Origin: an uncultured Aquincola sp.
GTDB taxonomy: Bacteria; Pseudomonadota; Gammaproteobacteria; Burkholderiales; Burkholderiaceae
NCBI GenBank assembly: GCA_937883885.1
Contig: CAKZXL010000785.1
Span: 1 to 9,982 of the forward strand
DNA: 9,982 nt
Direction of reading: 5' to 3'
How positions within the stretch are numbered: position 1 is the stretch's first letter; each line of letters starts with the position of its first letter. Below are positions 7,247 to 9,982 of this stretch, one piece after another. A program made the translations under genes and the position numbers. The notes beneath the pieces were generated by a model. It searched no databases. It was not told the DNA's origin and saw nothing but the letters and a program-made list of their open reading frames with translations.

Positions 7247-7312
7247 ACGGAGCGGGCCACCGCAGGCCGGCCTACGGGCTTTGCGGCGGTCGCGCCTGTC
7301 AGCGTGCGGCCC

Positions 7313-8242
7313 TTACTCGGCTGCGCTGGGCAGCGGATAGGGCAGGGCCAACGGCCGCAGCGCCGGGCCGTCGGCCGCGCCCAGGTGCAGCCGCGCTTCG
7401 TCGAGCGCGGCCAGCTTCACTTCCACCAGCGCGGTGGCGGGCTGGCCCGCCGACGCATTGATCACCATGCCTGCCGGCTGGCCGGGGTCCTGGGCGTCGA
7501 ACACTTCCTGGCCGGGCTGCGCCGCCGCGTCCAGCTCGAACAGCGCGGCGCGGCGCTTGGTGGTGCCGCGGTACTGGCTGCGCGCCACCACTTCCTGCCC
7601 CGGGTAGCAGCCCTTCTGGAAGTTGACGCCACCCACCAGCTCCAGGTTGATCATCTGCGGCACGAACTTTTCCACCGTGGCCGCCACGATGCGCGGAATG
7701 CCGCTGCGCACTTCCAGCGCGTCCCAGGCCGCCGCGTCCAGCGGGGGCAGGGCGGGCAGCGCCTCGGCCGCGCCGATGTAAACCGCCCGCGCGCAACCAG
7801 CCACCGCCGGCAGCACCGCCAGCTGGCCTTGCGGCTGCGTCAGCACGGTGCCCGGTGCGGCGCTGGCGGCTTCCAGGCTGGCCAGCGCATTGGATCCGGC
7901 CAGGCCCACCACCGCCAGCTCGGCGCTGGCGTCGGTGAGCTTGCACTTGGCCCGCAGCACGTACATGGACAGGCGCTTGAGCGTGGGCGCCAGCAGGTCG
8001 GCGCTGCACAGCAGCAGCAGGTCGTCGGCGCTGCCGCGCAGCACCACGAAGCTGGCCAGCAGCCGGCCCTTGGGCGAGCAGTAGCCCGCCAGGCGCCACT
8101 GGCCGGCCGGCAGGTTCTCGATGTCTTGTGTGAGCTGGCCGTGCAGGAAGCTGGCCGCGTCCGCACCGGTGGCCCGGATCACGCCCCAGTGCGCCAGCCG
8201 CGCGGCGCCGTGGGTCTCGGAGGGAGAAAAAGGGGTGTCCAT
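7313..8242 (-). CDS. ygfZ: tRNA-modifying / Fe-S cluster maintenance protein YgfZ, folate-binding
   Basis: A 309-residue folate-dependent protein of the YgfZ/GcvT-like family (mitochondrial IBA57 relatives), which supports repair or assembly of certain 4Fe-4S enzymes such as MiaB. The diagnostic motif KGCYPGQE is intact at 210-217, with the essential Cys212, preceded by LVGGVNFQ and followed by VARSQYRGTTKRR (218-230). The N-terminal GcvT-like region includes FLHGQLTQDI (32-41) and YCSPKGRLLASF (54-65), as expected. ATG 8242 is chosen because homology begins a few residues inside and the extended frame upstream to 8692 is antisense to mltG. No ribosome binding site is present; a GATAAT lies 6 nt before the ATG. 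It is divergent from mltG by 53 bp and probably leads the ygfZ-DUF4936-NRDE unit. The length is within the family range (about 300-330). Confidence 0.94.
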   Translation of the reverse strand: MDTPFSPSETHGAARLAHWGVIRATGADAASFLHGQLTQDIENLPAGQWRLAGYCSPKGRLLASFVVLRGSADDLLLLCSADLLAPTLKRLSMYVLRAKCKLTDASAELAVVGLAGSNALASLEAASAAPGTVLTQPQGQLAVLPAVAGCARAVYIGAAEALPALPPLDAAAWDALEVRSGIPRIVAATVEKFVPQMINLELVGGVNFQKGCYPGQEVVARSQYRGTTKRRAALFELDAAAQPGQEVFDAQDPGQPAGMVINASAGQPATALVEVKLAALDEARLHLGAADGPALRPLALPYPLPSAAE

Positions 8243-8248
8243 CAGCCC

Positions 8249-8254
8249 ATTATC
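8249..8254 (-). promoter_or_regulatory. -10-like GATAAT exactly 6 nt before ygfZ
   Basis: On the minus strand GATAAT (5 of 6 to consensus) is followed by GGGCTG and then the ygfZ ATG, so initiation would fall on the start codon. No good -35 lies 16-18 bp upstream. On the plus strand the same bases offer TATCAT (8251-8256), a possible -10 for mltG 40 bp before its ATG. The whole 53-bp gap is thus probably a compact divergent promoter region. Confidence 0.4.
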
Positions 8255-8295
8255 ATCAGCCGCACGATGACGACAGGCTGGGCTGGACTTACCGG

Positions 8296-9309
8296 ATGAA
8301 GGCGCTTGGGCGGATGGTGGCAAGGGCGCTGCTGGTGATGGTGGCCGGTGTGCTGATGGTGGTGGGGCTGGTGGCCTGGTGGCTGAACCGGCCGCTGCCG
8401 CTGGCGCAGCCGCATGTGGAGCTGTCGATCGAGCCCGGCACCTCGCCGCGCGACGTGGCCCAGGCCTGGGTGCAGGCCGGCGTGCAGGCCGACCCCCGGC
8501 TGCTGTACGAATGGTTCCGCTGGTCGGGCGATGCGCGCCGCATCCGCGCCGGCAGCTACGAGATCGACGCCGAGACCTCGCCGCGCCGGCTGCTGGCCAA
8601 GATGGTGCAGGGCGATGAGGTGCTGGAGGTGGTGCGCCTGATCGACGGCTGGACGCTGCGCCAGTTCCGGCAGGCGCTGGCGGCGGCGCCATCGCTCAAG
8701 CCCGTGACGCGCGAGATGAGCGACGCCGAGCTGATGGCCGCACTGGGCGCGCCCGGCGTGCCGGCCGAAGGCCGCTTCTTTCCCGATACCTATGCCTACA
8801 GCCGCGGCGTCAGCGACCTGACGGTGCTCAAGCGCGCGCATGCGGCGATGGAGCGCAGGCTGGCCGAGGTGTGGGAACAGCGCGCCGCCGACCTGCCGTT
8901 GAAAAGCCCGCAGGAGGCGCTGATCCTGGCCTCCATCGTCGAGAAGGAAACCGGCACCGCCGCCGACCGGCCGCTGGTGGCCGGCGTGTTCACCAACCGG
9001 CTGCGCATCGGCATGCCGCTGCAGACCGACCCGACGGTGATCTACGGCATGGGCACCGCCTTCGACGGCAACCTGCGCAAGCGCGACCTGCAGACCGACA
9101 CGCCCTACAACACCTACCTGCGCGCCGGCCTGCCGCCCACGCCCATCGCGATGCCGGGCCTGGCCTCGCTGCGCGCGGCGGTGCAGCCGGCCCGCACCCC
9201 GGCGCTGTACTTCGTGGCACGGGGCGATGGCAGCAGCGCCTTCAGCGAGAACCTGGCCGACCATAATCGCGCGGTCAACCAGTACCAGCGCCAGCGCAGC
9301 AGCAAGTGA
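8296..9309 (+). CDS. mltG: Endolytic murein transglycosylase MltG
   Basis: Inner-membrane lytic transglycosylase that cuts nascent peptidoglycan strands and acts as a terminator of glycan chain growth. The 337 residues are normal for the family (E. coli 340). A short basic cytoplasmic tail and one transmembrane helix (about residues 7-30) are followed by a periplasmic LysM-like region (about 41-105) and the YceG catalytic domain. The catalytic glutamate is Glu216 in ASIVEKET, matching Glu218 of E. coli. Family segments [11 protein letters not shown] (158-168), [10 protein letters not shown] (242-251), [18 protein letters not shown] (271-288) and [13 protein letters not shown] are all present. 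The start is ATG 8296, with no clear ribosome binding site; ATG 8314 would trim six residues. Its stop overlaps the tmk GTG start as GTGA, so the two are translationally coupled. Confidence 0.96.
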   Translation: MKALGRMVARALLVMVAGVLMVVGLVAWWLNRPLPLAQPHVELSIEPGTSPRDVAQAWVQAGVQADPRLLYEWFRWSGDARRIRAGSYEIDAETSPRRLLAKMVQGDEVLEVVRLIDGWTLRQFRQALAAAPSLKPVTREMSDAELMAALGAPGVPAEGRFFPDTYAYSRGVSDLTVLKRAHAAMERRLAEVWEQRAADLPLKSPQEALILASIVEKETGTAADRPLVAGVFTNRLRIGMPLQTDPTVIYGMGTAFDGNLRKRDLQTDTPYNTYLRAGLPPTPIAMPGLASLRAAVQPARTPALYFVARGDGSSAFSENLADHNRAVNQYQRQRSSK

Positions 9310-9944
9310 GCCTTCCATCCGCAGCCCCTGCCGTGCCGGGGCGCTTCATCAGCTTCGAGGGCATCGACGGCGCGGGCAAGTCCTCGCACATCGCCGCCGC
9401 GGCCGACTGGCTGCGCGCGCGTGGTCGTGAAGTGGTGCTGACGCGCGAGCCCGGCGGCACGCCGCTGGCCGAGCAGTTGCGCACCCTGGTGCTGGAAGCG
9501 CCGATGGACCCGCTGACCGAAACCCTGCTGGTGTTCGCCGCCCGCCGCGACCACCTGCAGACGCTGATCGAGCCCGCCCTGGCCCGCGGCGCCTGGGTGC
9601 TCAGCGACCGCTTCACCGATGCCACCTTCGCCTACCAGGGCGGCGGCCGCGGCTTCGACCTGGCCGTGCTGGCCCAGTTGGAAACCTGGGTGCAGCAGGA
9701 CCGCCAGCCCGACCTGACGGTGTGGTTCGACCTGCCGCCCGCCACCGCCGCCGAGCGGCGCGCCGCGGTGCGTGCGCCCGACCGCTTCGAGGCGCAGGAC
9801 CTGGCTTTCTTCGAGCGGGTGCGCGCGGGTTACGCCGCACGGGCGCAGGCGGCGCCCCAGCGCTTTGCCCGCATCGACAGCAGCCAGCCGCGCGAAGCCG
9901 TGTGGCAGGACATCCTGCGCGTGTTGGAGCAGCGCACATGGTGA
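9306..9944 (+). CDS. tmk: Thymidylate kinase (dTMP kinase)
   Basis: Cytoplasmic kinase that phosphorylates dTMP to dTDP with ATP, an essential step to dTTP. The 212 residues are typical. The P-loop GIDGAGKS lies at 19-26 after the strand FISFE. REPGG (47-51) binds the dTMP phosphate, the DR pair of LSDRF is at 101-102, and AYQGGGRG (109-116) supports the base. The LID around residues 145-162 contains the arginines RR and ending DRFE; a basic LID with no basic residue in the P-loop is the E. coli-like type II arrangement. The start is GTG 9306, overlapping the mltG stop by 4 nt; GTG 9333 is possible but would shorten the normal lead-in. The stop overlaps the holB start by 7 nt. Confidence 0.96.
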   Translation: MSLPSAAPAVPGRFISFEGIDGAGKSSHIAAAADWLRARGREVVLTREPGGTPLAEQLRTLVLEAPMDPLTETLLVFAARRDHLQTLIEPALARGAWVLSDRFTDATFAYQGGGRGFDLAVLAQLETWVQQDRQPDLTVWFDLPPATAAERRAAVRAPDRFEAQDLAFFERVRAGYAARAQAAPQRFARIDSSQPREAVWQDILRVLEQRTW

Positions 9945-9982
9945 TCGGCCCCGACGGCGAACTGGGCCTGCCCTGGCTGCGG
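9938..9982 (+). CDS. holB: DNA polymerase III delta' subunit, N-terminus only (cut by window end)
   Basis: Only 15 residues are visible, [15 protein letters not shown]. The pattern of a short acidic-glycine lead followed by LPWL resembles the start of betaproteobacterial HolB, the clamp-loader delta' subunit, and HolB is the usual gene after tmk. ATG 9938 is chosen because GGAG (9926-9929) lies 8 nt before it; GTG 9941 is the alternative and would give a 4-nt overlap with tmk. The identification rests largely on gene order. Confidence 0.75.
   Translation, partial: MVIGPDGELGLPWLR

Noticed and set aside
6905..8299. Long plus-strand frame (464 codons) across the DUF4936 gene and ygfZ
   Set aside because: It is antisense to two genes with clear family motifs, and its product is rich in Arg, Gln, His and Gly, as expected for a shadow frame.
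8242..9318. Minus-strand frame antisense to mltG
   Set aside because: MltG motifs including ASIVEKET are clear on the plus strand; the antisense product is low complexity.

Overview
This GC-rich window (codon third positions are almost all G or C) looks like an ordinary chromosomal segment of a betaproteobacterium in the order Burkholderiales, perhaps the Rubrivivax/Leptothrix/Comamonadaceae side. This is inferred from the mltG-tmk-holB order beside a divergent ygfZ, a DUF4936-type gene, an isocitrate lyase of the E. coli length class, and an intergenic repeat that resembles one I remember from these genomes. No rRNA, tRNA, CRISPR array, insertion sequence, phage gene or plasmid origin was seen.

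Left part (1-2484): the 5' portion of an omega-amino acid (beta-alanine type):pyruvate aminotransferase runs leftward off the window. An Lrp/AsnC regulator diverges from it across about 155 bp carrying three copies of GCGCAAT, so the regulator probably controls the aminotransferase, itself, or both. A class I glutamine amidotransferase with a TTG start follows the regulator.

Middle (2485-5998): a relatively AT-rich 233-bp regulatory region with several dyads precedes aceA (isocitrate lyase, glyoxylate shunt). After aceA come a GC-rich dispersed-type repeat, a stem-loop and a strong intrinsic terminator. Then comes a two-gene unit with an ATGA overlap: an HSL-type alpha/beta hydrolase, and a single protein joining a hotdog acyl-CoA thioesterase to a GNAT acetyltransferase.

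Right part (6015-9982): a leftward cluster, ygfZ -> DUF4936-type gene -> NRDE/TANGO2 homologue, lies back to back with a rightward housekeeping unit, mltG -> tmk -> holB. That unit has overlapping or nearly overlapping stop/start codons and covers peptidoglycan chain release, dTTP synthesis and the DNA polymerase III clamp loader. The last gene is cut by the window end.

I found no convincing undescribed multi-gene system. The items most worth a second look are the thioesterase-GNAT fusion, the repeated elements before the Lrp gene, the palindromes before aceA, the repeat after aceA, and a recurring -10-like hexamer exactly 6 nt before three start codons that lack Shine-Dalgarno sequences, which suggests leaderless mRNAs.
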